DNA of 64,000 nucleotides from an uncultured Prevotellaceae bacterium (GCA_946540735.1 CAMNIN010000009.1:25585-89584), one strand, 5' to 3'. Numbered from the stretch's first letter, positions 24,974 through 34,125 are shown. Made by a program: numbers and translations. Notes: generated by a model not told the origin, from the sequence alone.

Positions 24974-26065
24974 TTATGGTTTTATTATTATGATAGGCGA
25001 AAGCCCGAAAGACTGCTTCGTATTAAGATTTTTTATGTATTTCCCTTCCATGACGGGGGGCATGGGGATCTCCCGGCCTTGCAGGTCATAGCATTTGCGG
25101 ATGGGCAGCGTGCCGCTTTCATTTTCCTTTTCGCATATTCCGTTTCCGGGCACCTTAGGCAGGAACCAAACCGCGCCCAAAGCCGGTGGCGTGGAGCAAT
25201 ACTGAGGAGTCTCCTCACGACGGTCGTGCTGACGGGCATAGTCAAACGCCTCAAACATGGAAATGCGGCCGTCATCATCAGCATCCGCACAGACGGGATG
25301 GCTTTCAGGGTCGTGACCAGCTACAGCGCTTATCCAATGGAATACAAACTCATCATATGGCCTGTCGGTGCACGCCCATGACTCTTCGTTTTCCATGCAG
25401 CTTGTGGCAATGACACGATTCTCACGACAGAGCTCATCAATGAAACCTCCTGAATGGCACAATCCCAGGCACAAACTCATCGACTCCACATGAAAGGCAT
25501 CGAGCAACTGGGCCAGATGGGTGGGATAGAGTCGCTCACCGCCCCACATCCATGCATACGACTGCTGCACGCTGCTGTCGAAATCGCCATGGTCGATCAT
25601 GAAAAGAAAGAGGCGGTCGTCGGAGGTGAGCCTCGCCGCGAGCTCAGAGAGCGAGGTCTCCACCTGCTCCAACGTGGCAGGCAGCCACACGTCACGCTCA
25701 CCGTCGCCATCGAGGTCTGCTGGGGATGTGGCAAACCCGCTGCCGTCGGCAAGGAGCATGTCGCGGCCTGGCTCGCCACCGTCGCTCATCAGCAGGGTGA
25801 TGTCTTGTTTCGGGAAATGCAAGTCCTTACGGAGTGTGCGGTAGAGAAAAGCACAGTCATTCCAGTAACGCTCATGGTTCATCAGCTTGTTCATACCGCC
25901 GTTGATGATGACAGCATGAACACGCCCCGTGGTCTCCTGTGCACTGGCAGCGCAACAGAAGACCACGACAGTCAATGCCACGAGCAGGCGGGAGCAGATA
26001 CGGGTTGGTTTGAGCTCCGACAAGCAGGTGCATAATACTCGGCCAAAGAGCGATATCCTATTCAA
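24974..26065 (-). CDS. Secreted legumain-like (C13/clan CD) cysteine protease
   Basis: The 363-residue protein has a signal peptide at about 25-43 (L-L-V-A-L-T-V-V-V-F-C-C-A-A-S-A). The clan CD pattern follows: a beta strand and N-terminal block (H-A-V-I-I-N-G-G, R-Y-W-N-D-C-A-F-L-Y), the catalytic His in M-I-D-H-G (His159) and the catalytic Cys in G-L-C-H-S-G-G-F (Cys203). The last two match the HG and CxSG signatures of legumain-type peptidases. EF-hand-like D-L-D-G-D-G-E and D-A-D-D-D-G-R-I-S segments suggest Ca2+ binding. A divergent tail C-Y-D-L-Q-G-R-E-I is present. Substrate specificity is not determined; legumain cleaves after Asn, but this relative is divergent. It is 12 bases after the serpin gene, so protease and inhibitor are co-transcribed. 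Confidence 0.82.
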   Translation of the reverse strand: MNRISLFGRVLCTCLSELKPTRICSRLLVALTVVVFCCAASAQETTGRVHAVIINGGMNKLMNHERYWNDCAFLYRTLRKDLHFPKQDITLLMSDGGEPGRDMLLADGSGFATSPADLDGDGERDVWLPATLEQVETSLSELAARLTSDDRLFLFMIDHGDFDSSVQQSYAWMWGGERLYPTHLAQLLDAFHVESMSLCLGLCHSGGFIDELCRENRVIATSCMENEESWACTDRPYDEFVFHWISAVAGHDPESHPVCADADDDGRISMFEAFDYARQHDRREETPQYCSTPPALGAVWFLPKVPGNGICEKENESGTLPIRKCYDLQGREIPMPPVMEGKYIKNLNTKQSFGLSPIIIIKP

Positions 26066-26077
26066 ATCCGTATTTAC

Positions 26078-28621
26078 TCATTTTACGATGACCTTCTTTC
26101 CGCCGACAATGTAGATGCCCTTCTTCAACCCGGAGGATTGACCTGAACCTACTTTGCGGCCCTGCAGGTCGTAGATGGCGGGACTCCCCATGATGCCCGG
26201 ACTGTCGGCAACTTGAGGCACGCCCATCGTGATCTCTCCCATGTACTGACCGATGAAGAAGATGATGCCCGTGGAACGCTCGCTGATGATGTAAATGAAC
26301 GGGCGTGTGGCGTGGAAATCCGCGATATCGGGCATGCCCGAAGTCTCTGCTCCGATGACAGTGACGGCGGCAGCCTCGGTGCCTTCTTCATTGACATTGA
26401 TTTTGGCCACCTGTTTCATCAAGCCTATAAAGGTTGGCATGTTGCAGAAATCCGGGAATTCAGCCAGATCAAGAATGAAGGCAGTGGGCATGCCTAATGC
26501 CGACATGACGGGTTTCAGGTCAGTAGATGCCTCGGTCTCGAAGCGTGGCAGTTTCAGGTCCACGATCGTGCCACGCCCGTGGAATTGCCAGTTCTGACCG
26601 TCCATCTTGTCAAGCACATCGTCAATGGTCTTGTCGGGTTGGGGCAGGATGACAGTCATCTGGTAGGCTTCGTTGCCATAGGGCAGTTTGATGGCCTGAT
26701 ACAGGTCGTTGCTGGTATATTCAAACTCAGCTCCGGCCATGACGAACTCATTGCGTGGGATGTGCATCATCGGTACCATTTCGACACCATTGAACAACTC
26801 TTCCACCGTGTTGTTGGGATCAAACTTCGTCGTCCATGGCCCTTTGAAGTATAAGGCGTTGAGCAGATAGCTCTCGGTGTCTTTGTCGAACTCATCCTTG
26901 GAGAGTATCTCCTTGACCATACCTTCCGTATGGTCGCTGCTCCACTGGTTGATGACATCGCGGGTGACTCCATCGTAGAAGTCGCGTGTCTCGGGCTGCG
27001 CGTCGTAGTATTCGTTGGCTTTCTGGACGAACGGTGCCTGCAGTTCGATGCCCCAGTGACTGTTCACGTAGATGGTGTTGGCGATATCGACCCTGGTCTC
27101 TTTGTCCAGCGTGCCGCTCTCGGAAAGCATCTTGCGGCAGAACTGGTTGATGCCGTCGGCACCGGCCTCGCCGAAGCCCAGCACGTCGTTGATTTCCTGC
27201 TGTGTCTGTCCGGCCGCGCCATTGTTCATCATGCCCAGTGCGTAGGTGATGCTGAGAGGAGATATGACACTGCTCTTCTCATCGCGTGCCTGGCGGAAGA
27301 GGCGTATGGCAAAGTCGTTGTTGCTCTTCACGAGTTGCCGCTCCTCTTCCGTGAGGCTGATATCGTGGCGCGGATTGTCCAAAGGCTCGCCCATGTATTG
27401 TCCGATAAAAAAGATGCTTCCTGTAGAACGCTCGCTGATGACATAGAGGAAAGGTCTGTCGGCGATGAACTCTGCAAATCGGGAAGGCCCGCCTCTGTCG
27501 GACATGCCAATGACCGTGGCTGCCGCAGCTTCCGTGCCTTTCTCGTCGAGTTTCAGGTGGGCTTTCTGCTTCATCATGCTGATCCAGCATCGGTGGGAGT
27601 TGGCCTCATTGTCACCAGAATAGCAGAAGTCCATAAAACCGTGGCCATCGTATTCCAGAAAAGCATTCGGCATACCGAGCGATGCCATGATGTCTTTCAG
27701 GTCCTGGTCGGTGTCGGTCTCTATGCGTGGCATTCTCAGCATCACCTGATATTCCTCGTATTCGGCGGCATTCCAGTTCTTGCCGCTCATGGCTGCCATC
27801 ACATCATCAAGGGTTTTCCCATATTGAGGGAGGAAGAGTGTCATCTGGTAGGAACCGTTGCCGTAGGGCAGGATGACCGACTTGTACAGGTCGGTTTGCG
27901 CATATTGGAAAACATTTACCTGGCCCATCATCGTGGCCATGCGCTGCATGTTGTCGAAATATGCATTCTGTGTCTGTGTTTCGTCAAACGGACAGCCCCA
28001 TGCGCCTTTGAAACAGATGGCATTCAGAAGGAAACTCAACAAGTTGGGGTCTTGCAGGTCCTCTGCCTTCAGCAGGTCGTGGATCATACCGTCGGTGTGG
28101 TCGGAAGCCCACTGATTGATGATGCCCAGCGTGGCTGGATTGCTGAAACTGACGATGGACGGCGTGGCGTCATAGTAAGTCGCTGCCGCATCCTTGAAGG
28201 CTGTCTTCAGCGAGATATCCTTTCTGTCGCCGTTGAAATAAATGGTGTTGGCAATGGCCACACGTGTGTCCTCGTCAAGTAGGGCACTCTCCGTCAGCAT
28301 CTTGCGGCAGAAAGTGTTCATCGTAGCCACGTCAGCATATCCTTCTTGCCGTCCGCCAGAAAGCACTTGGCTTATCTCCTCGCGCGTGATGCCGTCGGCA
28401 CCATTGTTGAGCATGCCAAGAGCATAGGTGATGCTCAGTGGTGAGATGACATGATTCTCTGTGTCACGTGTCTTACGGAACAGGTTAAAGGCAAAGTCGC
28501 TGTTCTGCTCTACCAGTGCACGTTCGGCATCAGTCAATGAAATCGTCTTTGGCTCGCCACCTTGGGCCAACGCCGCCGAGGCCAATAAGATGGACAACAC
28601 CATGAGTACAGTCTTTCTCAT
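26078..28621 (-). CDS. Double-headed serpin with two inhibitory domains and C-terminal secretion tail
   Basis: The 847-residue protein begins with a signal peptide (MRKTVLMVLSILLASAALAQ) and then has two consecutive serpin domains (~27-413 and ~419-797). Each carries the landmarks V-I-S-P-L-S-I-T-Y-A-L-G-M, N-A-x-x-F-K-G-x-W and R-P-F-x-Y-x-I. Both reactive-centre loops have inhibitory hinges, K-G-T-E-A-A-A-A (361-368) and E-G-T-E-A-A-A-V (746-753). Counting P15 to P1 from the hinge Gly predicts P1 Arg376 in domain 1 and P1 Ser761 in domain 2, so the two loops should target different proteases. The C-terminal tail I-Y-D-L-Q-G-R-K-V ... G-K-K-V-I-V-K implies surface export. It is the first gene of an operon with the C13 protease, a secreted protein and the sigma-barrel fusion. 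Confidence 0.93.
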   Translation of the reverse strand: MRKTVLMVLSILLASAALAQGGEPKTISLTDAERALVEQNSDFAFNLFRKTRDTENHVISPLSITYALGMLNNGADGITREEISQVLSGGRQEGYADVATMNTFCRKMLTESALLDEDTRVAIANTIYFNGDRKDISLKTAFKDAAATYYDATPSIVSFSNPATLGIINQWASDHTDGMIHDLLKAEDLQDPNLLSFLLNAICFKGAWGCPFDETQTQNAYFDNMQRMATMMGQVNVFQYAQTDLYKSVILPYGNGSYQMTLFLPQYGKTLDDVMAAMSGKNWNAAEYEEYQVMLRMPRIETDTDQDLKDIMASLGMPNAFLEYDGHGFMDFCYSGDNEANSHRCWISMMKQKAHLKLDEKGTEAAAATVIGMSDRGGPSRFAEFIADRPFLYVISERSTGSIFFIGQYMGEPLDNPRHDISLTEEERQLVKSNNDFAIRLFRQARDEKSSVISPLSITYALGMMNNGAAGQTQQEINDVLGFGEAGADGINQFCRKMLSESGTLDKETRVDIANTIYVNSHWGIELQAPFVQKANEYYDAQPETRDFYDGVTRDVINQWSSDHTEGMVKEILSKDEFDKDTESYLLNALYFKGPWTTKFDPNNTVEELFNGVEMVPMMHIPRNEFVMAGAEFEYTSNDLYQAIKLPYGNEAYQMTVILPQPDKTIDDVLDKMDGQNWQFHGRGTIVDLKLPRFETEASTDLKPVMSALGMPTAFILDLAEFPDFCNMPTFIGLMKQVAKINVNEEGTEAAAVTVIGAETSGMPDIADFHATRPFIYIISERSTGIIFFIGQYMGEITMGVPQVADSPGIMGSPAIYDLQGRKVGSGQSSGLKKGIYIVGGKKVIVK

Positions 28622-28647
28622 ACCGCTTATTGTTTAGTTATCTACTG

Positions 28648-28655
28648 CAAAAATA
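28648..28655 (-). promoter_or_regulatory. -7 box TATTTTTG for the serpin operon
   Basis: TATTTTTG on the minus strand, about 27 bases before the serpin ATG at 28621. There is no clear TTTG at the right distance upstream, which would fit an operon that depends on another sigma factor, possibly the one it encodes; that is speculative. Confidence 0.45.
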
Positions 28656-28808
28656 TAATTGTTTTTCTTTTATAGATAAGAAAATCATCACATGACTGCG
28701 CAAGCATCTTTTATTTAACTTTTTTTATTATTTTCGACTAAAAAGCGAAGGTGTTGTTAAAGAATATTAATAAAAATACCGAATGGCAAAATCATCCGAA
28801 AAAAAATA

Positions 28809-28816
28809 TATATTTG
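28809..28816 (+). promoter_or_regulatory. -7 box TATATTTG upstream of large Ig-like protein
   Basis: TATATTTG is followed by a leader of about 65 bases to the ATG at 28885. The preceding ~140 bases are very A/T-rich. Together with the serpin -7 box this 263-base gap is a divergent promoter region with no gene. Confidence 0.5.
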
Positions 28817-28884
28817 TGGGGAATATGTGCCTTTATACCACATCATTGACTCATCGAACACAACTCACTTAAAATCTAAACAAT

Positions 28885-31800
28885 ATGAAAAAAAACCTAC
28901 GCTATCTATTCATGCTGCTGCTGATGGTTATCACAGCAGGAGCATACGCTGAGGATGTCAAACTGATTGACTATCCCACATCGCAAGACGGCATCACACT
29001 CAGTGGCACGACCGCTACTGGAACGGTGAAAATCCACGCCAACAAAGACGCCGTGAAATGCATCACCCTCAAAAATGGCTTCACGACAGATGGGAAAATG
29101 AACGGCAACCACATCAAACTGACCGTGGACGGCGGGTTAAAGGCTGGTGATGTGGTCACCATCGCTGGTGCTATCAGCAACAAAGACGCTTCGAAGAGAG
29201 CCACAGCCGTACTGTTCTCTGCTGATGAAACAGAAACCACTGCAAGCGTTATCAAACAATTCAGCGATTTCATCAACTGTCTAACGGCTGAAGAGGATCC
29301 TGTAGAGGAATCCTACACCTTGGAGAAAGACTACGACGTGCTCTACCTGGGACGTGATGGCGGCACAGGAGCCAACTTGACCCTGATCACGTTGACACGC
29401 CAAACCAACCAGAAGAAACTCACCTTGTCTTTCCCCGAGGCCAGCTACACCGTGAGAGAAGGTGAGGCTTTCGAAGCTCCTCAACTGAATTACGCAGGGG
29501 TGACCGATGAGGAATTCACCCAAATCGCCAGCCAGATCATTTATACCAGCGAGGATGAAGGTGTGGCTACAGTCGATGCTAATGGAGCCGTCACCATCGT
29601 GGCCGAGGGCACAACCACCATCACCGCCGCTTTTGCCGGAAACGACAATATCATGGCCGCTGATGCCAGCTACAAACTCACCGTCATCGACAAATACGCT
29701 CCAGCAATGCTGATCGACTATCCCAACACCAAGGATGGCACGTCCTTATCAGGAACAACGGTCGACGGCACCGTTTCAATCAACAAAAAAGATGTGCCTT
29801 GCTACTCCCTCAAAAACTCCTATGTGGATAAAGAGAAAAAGACCGGCAACCATATCGAACTGAAAATCGACGGAGGATTCAAGAAAGGTGACGTCCTGAC
29901 GGTCAGCGGCTGTTTCAACACCGACGACGCTGCCAAACGAGGCACGGTCGTCCTGTTCTCTGACAAAGAAGACGGCACAATCAACAAGATCAAGACTTTT
30001 GAGGATTTCATCAACCTCAAGCAAACCTCTGAACTCGTCGAACAGTCATTCACCCTCGAAGAGGACTACGACGTGCTCTACCTGGGACGCGACGGCAATA
30101 CCGCCACCCATGTGACCCTCATCACCATGATGCGCAAAATGCCACTGTTCAACGAGACCTTCGACCAAATCAATGAGACCGGCGGCAATGATGACGCATT
30201 TTCAGGTCAGGTGGCCAACAAAACAATGGCTACGACCGATGCTACTGATGAAGAATGGACTTCACTCGATAAGATCTCTAAGGGCAAGCAATGCGCTAAG
30301 TTCGGTACTGGTTCTGCCAATGGAGTCATGACCACCCGCGTCATCACCCTCAAAGGCGACGGCGGCCTGACCTTCCGCGCTGCCGGATGGTCGGGTGGCA
30401 CCAATACCCTGACCGTGAAAGCTATGGATGCGACGGGTGCCCCATTCGTGGAGAAAACCATCACCCTCACCAACAGTGCCTGGAAGGACTACGCCATCGC
30501 CCTCGACAATGCCGACGGCAACATGGTACTTGAGTTCTCTGGAAAACGTGGCTTCATCGACGACATCGTGGTGAAAGAAGGCAAGGTCGTCGAGAAGGCG
30601 GACATTGTATTGGCTTTCGATCCCACCGAACTCGAAGTGGAGATGGGCAATGAGTTCGTTGAGCCTGTACTCTCTACACCCAAGGATTTTGTCGGCACCG
30701 TAACCTATAGCATCAGCAACGAGAAAGTGGCTACCATCGACGCCGCAACAGGCAAACTGACTCTCGTGGGCGCAGGTACGGCCAAAGTGACTGCCAAGAC
30801 CTCGGAGACCGACATTTACAATGAGGGCGAGGCCAGCTATACGCTCACCGTCATCGAGAATGTGCTCTACGACATCGCCGGTATCAAGTCGCTGACAAGT
30901 GGAAGCGTCGGAACACTGAAATTCGACAACGCTCAGGTGCTCTTCAAAGGCACTAACGACATGTATGTGAAGGATGCCTCCGGTGCCATCGATTTCTTCA
31001 AGACCACCAATTTCACCTATAAGGAGGGCGATATCCTCAATGGCACAGCCAAGGTGACCTATACCCTCTACAACGGACTGCCCGAAATCACCAAGGTGGA
31101 GGACGCCGAAGTGACGGCTGCCGACGGCACGGCCACTCCGGCAGCAGAGGAAATCGCCAATGTCACCCTCGAGAAATATATGTGCGACCTCGTCAAGGTG
31201 AAAGGCACCTTCAAGGTGAACGGCAGGAACTTCTTCGTGACCGACGGCACCAATGAGGTCCAGCTCTACAACAAGTTCGATATCGCTGAGTGCGACATGT
31301 CCAACGTGAAAGACGGCGCAGAGGTCACGGCTACGGGTATCGTCATTCCTTTCAACGGTAAACCCGAGATCGCCCTCACCCAACTTGAGGTGAAGGAGGC
31401 CGAGGTCGTCACCGCCAAAATCACCGACGCTGGCTATGCCACCTTGTTCTATGGAACGAAAGCCCTCACCGTACCGGCTGGCGTGAAAGCCTATACCGCC
31501 ACGGTGAATGAGAAGTCTATCGTGCCCGGCACGACCTACAACGAAGGCAACGTGATCCCCGCCGGCGAGGCTGTCATCCTTGAAGGCCCTGCAGGAGAAT
31601 ATGAGTTTGAGGTGGATGCCACCAACACCGACTCTCCCACCACAGGCAACATGCTCTATGGATTCGATGAGGATGCCACCACCACTGGACCTGCCGGCTC
31701 GGCTTTCTACAAGCTCGCCGTCGGACCTCAGGGCGTGGGCTTCTATTACGGAGCAACAGGTGGAGCTGCCTTCACCTCTGCTGCTCACAAGGCTTATCTG

Positions 31801-31980
31801 GCCGTGCCCGAGAGCATGGGCGCCAGCTTCTTCCTCTTCGAGACTGATGGCATCAACGTCGTCAAGTATGGACTCTCGAAGAATGATGTCATCTACAACC
31901 TCCAGGGCGTACGCATGGATGCCACAAACATCAGCAAGGGCATCTATATCGTCAATGGCAAGAAGATGGTCGTGAAGTAA
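28885..31980 (+). CDS. Large secreted Ig-like repeat protein with internal duplication
   Basis: A secreted protein of 1031 residues with the signal peptide M-K-K-N-L-R-Y-L-F-M-L-L-L-M-V-I-T-A-G-A. Two copies of a ~130-residue module (28-160 and 275-405) share L-I-D-Y-P ... G-N-H-I-x-L-x-x-D-G-G and D-Y-D-V-L-Y-L-G-R-D-G, most likely jelly-roll glycan-binding modules. Big_2-like Ig segments follow (V-A-T-V-D-A-N-G-A-V, V-A-T-I-D-A-A-T-G-K-L), then an OB-fold-like region (~690-840) and a beta-rich domain. It ends in the tail V-I-Y-N-L-Q-G-V-R-M ... K-G-I-Y-I-V-N-G-K-K-M-V-V-K. No catalytic residues are visible. The 56-residue protein at 32020 follows 39 bases later. Confidence 0.85.
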   Translation: MKKNLRYLFMLLLMVITAGAYAEDVKLIDYPTSQDGITLSGTTATGTVKIHANKDAVKCITLKNGFTTDGKMNGNHIKLTVDGGLKAGDVVTIAGAISNKDASKRATAVLFSADETETTASVIKQFSDFINCLTAEEDPVEESYTLEKDYDVLYLGRDGGTGANLTLITLTRQTNQKKLTLSFPEASYTVREGEAFEAPQLNYAGVTDEEFTQIASQIIYTSEDEGVATVDANGAVTIVAEGTTTITAAFAGNDNIMAADASYKLTVIDKYAPAMLIDYPNTKDGTSLSGTTVDGTVSINKKDVPCYSLKNSYVDKEKKTGNHIELKIDGGFKKGDVLTVSGCFNTDDAAKRGTVVLFSDKEDGTINKIKTFEDFINLKQTSELVEQSFTLEEDYDVLYLGRDGNTATHVTLITMMRKMPLFNETFDQINETGGNDDAFSGQVANKTMATTDATDEEWTSLDKISKGKQCAKFGTGSANGVMTTRVITLKGDGGLTFRAAGWSGGTNTLTVKAMDATGAPFVEKTITLTNSAWKDYAIALDNADGNMVLEFSGKRGFIDDIVVKEGKVVEKADIVLAFDPTELEVEMGNEFVEPVLSTPKDFVGTVTYSISNEKVATIDAATGKLTLVGAGTAKVTAKTSETDIYNEGEASYTLTVIENVLYDIAGIKSLTSGSVGTLKFDNAQVLFKGTNDMYVKDASGAIDFFKTTNFTYKEGDILNGTAKVTYTLYNGLPEITKVEDAEVTAADGTATPAAEEIANVTLEKYMCDLVKVKGTFKVNGRNFFVTDGTNEVQLYNKFDIAECDMSNVKDGAEVTATGIVIPFNGKPEIALTQLEVKEAEVVTAKITDAGYATLFYGTKALTVPAGVKAYTATVNEKSIVPGTTYNEGNVIPAGEAVILEGPAGEYEFEVDATNTDSPTTGNMLYGFDEDATTTGPAGSAFYKLAVGPQGVGFYYGATGGAAFTSAAHKAYLAVPESMGASFFLFETDGINVVKYGLSKNDVIYNLQGVRMDATNISKGIYIVNGKKMVVK

Positions 31981-32019
31981 TCCTGTTAGTCAAGTATAAT
32001 CATAAAAAAAACGTCAGAT

Positions 32020-32190
32020 ATGAAAAAATATGTGATTCCTAACATCGCAGTTCTCAGAAAGAGAATGGATGTCATGGCGGGTTTGGATATTTACACCACC
32101 ACACAAGGTGTAGGCGATCAACTTGGCAACGACGCTGATTTCGATGAGGATGAGCCGGTCGTGGTCAACCGCAGCGTATGGGACAACTGA
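32020..32190 (+). CDS. 56-residue small acidic protein
   Basis: The ATG at 32020 opens M-K-K-Y-V-I-P-N-I-A-V-L-R-K-R-M-D-V-M-A-G-L, then a Thr/Gly/Asp-rich region (D-Q-L-G-N-D-A-D-F-D-E-D-E) and ends N-R-S-V-W-D-N. It sits 39 bases after the Ig-like gene and directly before a terminator, so it is probably co-transcribed. Small proteins of this outline, M-K-K-Y-x-x-P start and acidic tail ending in W-D, are common in Prevotella but have no assigned function as far as I know. No cysteines and no signal peptide are seen. Confidence 0.65.
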   Translation: MKKYVIPNIAVLRKRMDVMAGLDIYTTTQGVGDQLGNDADFDEDEPVVVNRSVWDN

Positions 32191-32205
32191 TCTAAAACAT
32201 ACTTA

Positions 32206-32247
32206 CCACAAAAAAGGGACTTTCATCCGAGAGTCCCTTTTTTGTGG
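32206..32247. terminator. Bidirectional terminator between convergent genes
   Basis: A perfect 16-bp inverted repeat, CCACAAAAAAGGGACT (32206-32221) and AGTCCCTTTTTTGTGG (32232-32247), provides A and T tracts on both strands. It ends the small-protein gene (plus) and overlaps the last codons of prmC (minus). Confidence 0.9.
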
Positions 32248-33098
32248 TTGATGGCCTTGACAAAACGGAGCTTGCCAAACTGGTCCGCACGGGTCCGCAC
32301 ACCGACAAAACCCTGTCGGCGAAGCATCTCCTCGATATCGCCCACATAACGTGGGTTGCACTCGAAAAACAAAGAGCCTCCCTCACAAAGGGCACGATGG
32401 GCGTAACAGGCTATCGCACGATAAAACAACAAAGGGTCGTCATCAGGCACGAACAACGCTTCATGTGGCTCGTGCTCCACCACATTGCGGTGCATGTCGG
32501 CGGATTCCCGCAGACAGATATAGGGTGGATTGGAGACGATGATTTCCCAACGGTCATCCACTGCATCCAGATGAAGGGCGTCCTGGCACACTGCGGCTAC
32601 CGTGGCTCCACAACGCGAGGCATTCCTCCTGGTGACGGACAATGCCACCGAGGAGACATCATAGGCGCTCACCTGTGACCCGGCAACTTCCAAAGCAAGG
32701 GTAACAGCAATGCAACCGCTGCCGCTGCCGATATCCAGTATCCGGGGATGGGCTGCGTATTTGTCCTCCATCACCCAACGGCACAGCACCTCGGTCTCTG
32801 GACGGGGAATAAGCACACCCGGCTCCACATACATCATCCGCCCCATAAAAGGGGCCTCACCCAGCACGTATTGCACTGGGATGGCGGAGGCCAACTGAGC
32901 CATCATCCGGTCAAGCTCGGCTCTTTCCGACCCACTCAACCGGCTTGTCCCGTCGCAGAGGATATCGGCCAGCGACAGTCCCATCCGGGTTTCCAAAACG
33001 GTGCGGACAATGGCTTTCGCCTCGCCAGCATCATAGAGCGGCACAAGTTGCCGCCACAACTGCTGATAGGTCAGTGAAGGGGAAACGGACTCTTTCAT
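32223..33098 (-). CDS. prmC: Peptide chain release factor N5-glutamine methyltransferase
   Basis: PrmC/HemK methylates the Gln of the GGQ motif in release factors using SAM. The product is 291 residues. The N-terminal helical domain is followed by I-P-R-P-E-T-E and the SAM-binding I-L-D-I-G-S-G-S-G motif, then the catalytic N-P-P-Y motif in S-N-P-P-Y-I. The ATG at 33098 (M-K-E-S-V-S-P-S) is preferred over an upstream ATG. The 3' end overlaps the terminator stem. Confidence 0.95.
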   Translation of the reverse strand: MKESVSPSLTYQQLWRQLVPLYDAGEAKAIVRTVLETRMGLSLADILCDGTSRLSGSERAELDRMMAQLASAIPVQYVLGEAPFMGRMMYVEPGVLIPRPETEVLCRWVMEDKYAAHPRILDIGSGSGCIAVTLALEVAGSQVSAYDVSSVALSVTRRNASRCGATVAAVCQDALHLDAVDDRWEIIVSNPPYICLRESADMHRNVVEHEPHEALFVPDDDPLLFYRAIACYAHRALCEGGSLFFECNPRYVGDIEEMLRRQGFVGVRTRADQFGKLRFVKAINHKKGTLG

Positions 33099-33174
33099 GC
33101 CGCAAAAATACAAAAAACACGGCTTACCCACAAGAAAGCATCACACGGCCATCGGTTTTATCACGAAAAAAAAC

Positions 33175-33182
33175 TATTTTTG
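33175..33182 (+). promoter_or_regulatory. -7 box TATTTTTG for ribD
   Basis: TATTTTTG ends 22 bases before the ribD ATG at 33205 in the divergent prmC-ribD gap. It supports that start instead of the longer upstream frame that begins inside the prmC 5' region. Confidence 0.55.
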
Positions 33183-33204
33183 CATCAAACTTTCCGATCA
33201 TACG

Positions 33205-34083
33205 ATGACAGATATGAGTTTTGACGAACGCTACATGCGCCGCTGCCTCCAATTGGCTTCCAATGGACTGCTCACCTGCCGCCCCAACCCGATGGTGGGG
33301 GCTGTCATTGTGTCTCATGACAGGATCATCGGCGAGGGCTATCATATCCGGTGCGGCGAGGGACACGCTGAGGTGAACGCCTTCGCCTCCGTCCGCCCTT
33401 CCGACGAGCATCTCCTGCCCGAAGCGACCATTTATGTCAGTCTCGAACCTTGTTCGCATTATGGCAAGACTCCGCCTTGTGCCGACCTGATCGTCAGCAA
33501 GGGGGTGCGCCGCGTCGTGGTGGGCTGTGTCGACCCTTTCGCCAAGGTGCAGGGCCGTGGCATACAGAAATTGCGGGATGCGGGCATAGAGGTGACGGTA
33601 GGTGTACTCGAAAAACAATGCAGGTGGCTCAACCGCCGTTTTTTCACCTTCCATCAGCACCACCGCCCTTACATCACCTTGAAATGGGCTCAGACAGCCG
33701 ATGGGTTTCTTGACGACCATGGCCGGGCCGTGGCCATCTCCACTCCTTACTCACAGATGCTGGTCCACCAACTGAGGGCAGAGCATGATGCGATCCTTGT
33801 GGGACGGGTCACCGAACAACGGGAGCATCCACGGCTCGATGTCCGCCGGTGGAGTGGTCCCAGTCCGGTGAAAATGGTTCTTTCGCATGAGCATGATATC
33901 GACAGCATCCTGGCAGAATGCCATGAACGACAACTGCTGTCGCTTCTGGTGGAAGGTGGCCGACAGACGTTGCAATCCTTCATCGACCGACATTTGTATG
34001 ATGAAATCAGAATAGAAACAGGTTCCATCACGGTGGGCGGCGGCACTCCTGCGCCCAGCATAGCAATACCTCCCCACGTTTGA
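33205..34083 (+). CDS. ribD: Bifunctional riboflavin-specific deaminase/reductase
   Basis: RibD carries out two early steps of riboflavin synthesis: deamination of the pyrimidine ring, then NADPH-dependent reduction of the ribose. The 292-residue product begins M-T-D-M-S-F-D-E-R-Y. The deaminase zinc site is H-A-E (G-H-A-E-V-N-A) and P-C-S-H-Y-G-K-T-P-P-C. The C-terminal reductase domain holds L-K-W-A-Q-T-A-D-G and L-L-V-E-G-G. The length is a little short for RibD, with the reductase C-terminus trimmed but its core intact. A second in-frame ATG lies at 33214. Confidence 0.94.
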   Translation: MTDMSFDERYMRRCLQLASNGLLTCRPNPMVGAVIVSHDRIIGEGYHIRCGEGHAEVNAFASVRPSDEHLLPEATIYVSLEPCSHYGKTPPCADLIVSKGVRRVVVGCVDPFAKVQGRGIQKLRDAGIEVTVGVLEKQCRWLNRRFFTFHQHHRPYITLKWAQTADGFLDDHGRAVAISTPYSQMLVHQLRAEHDAILVGRVTEQREHPRLDVRRWSGPSPVKMVLSHEHDIDSILAECHERQLLSLLVEGGRQTLQSFIDRHLYDEIRIETGSITVGGGTPAPSIAIPPHV

Positions 34084-34125
34084 GACCACTCTAAAAAGTC
34101 GGATGAATCCCATTCGCAAGTGAAT

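Noticed and set aside
30262..31788. 508-residue minus-strand frame opposite the Ig-like protein
   Set aside because: The plus-strand protein has a signal peptide, repeats and a sorting tail; the antisense frame has none.
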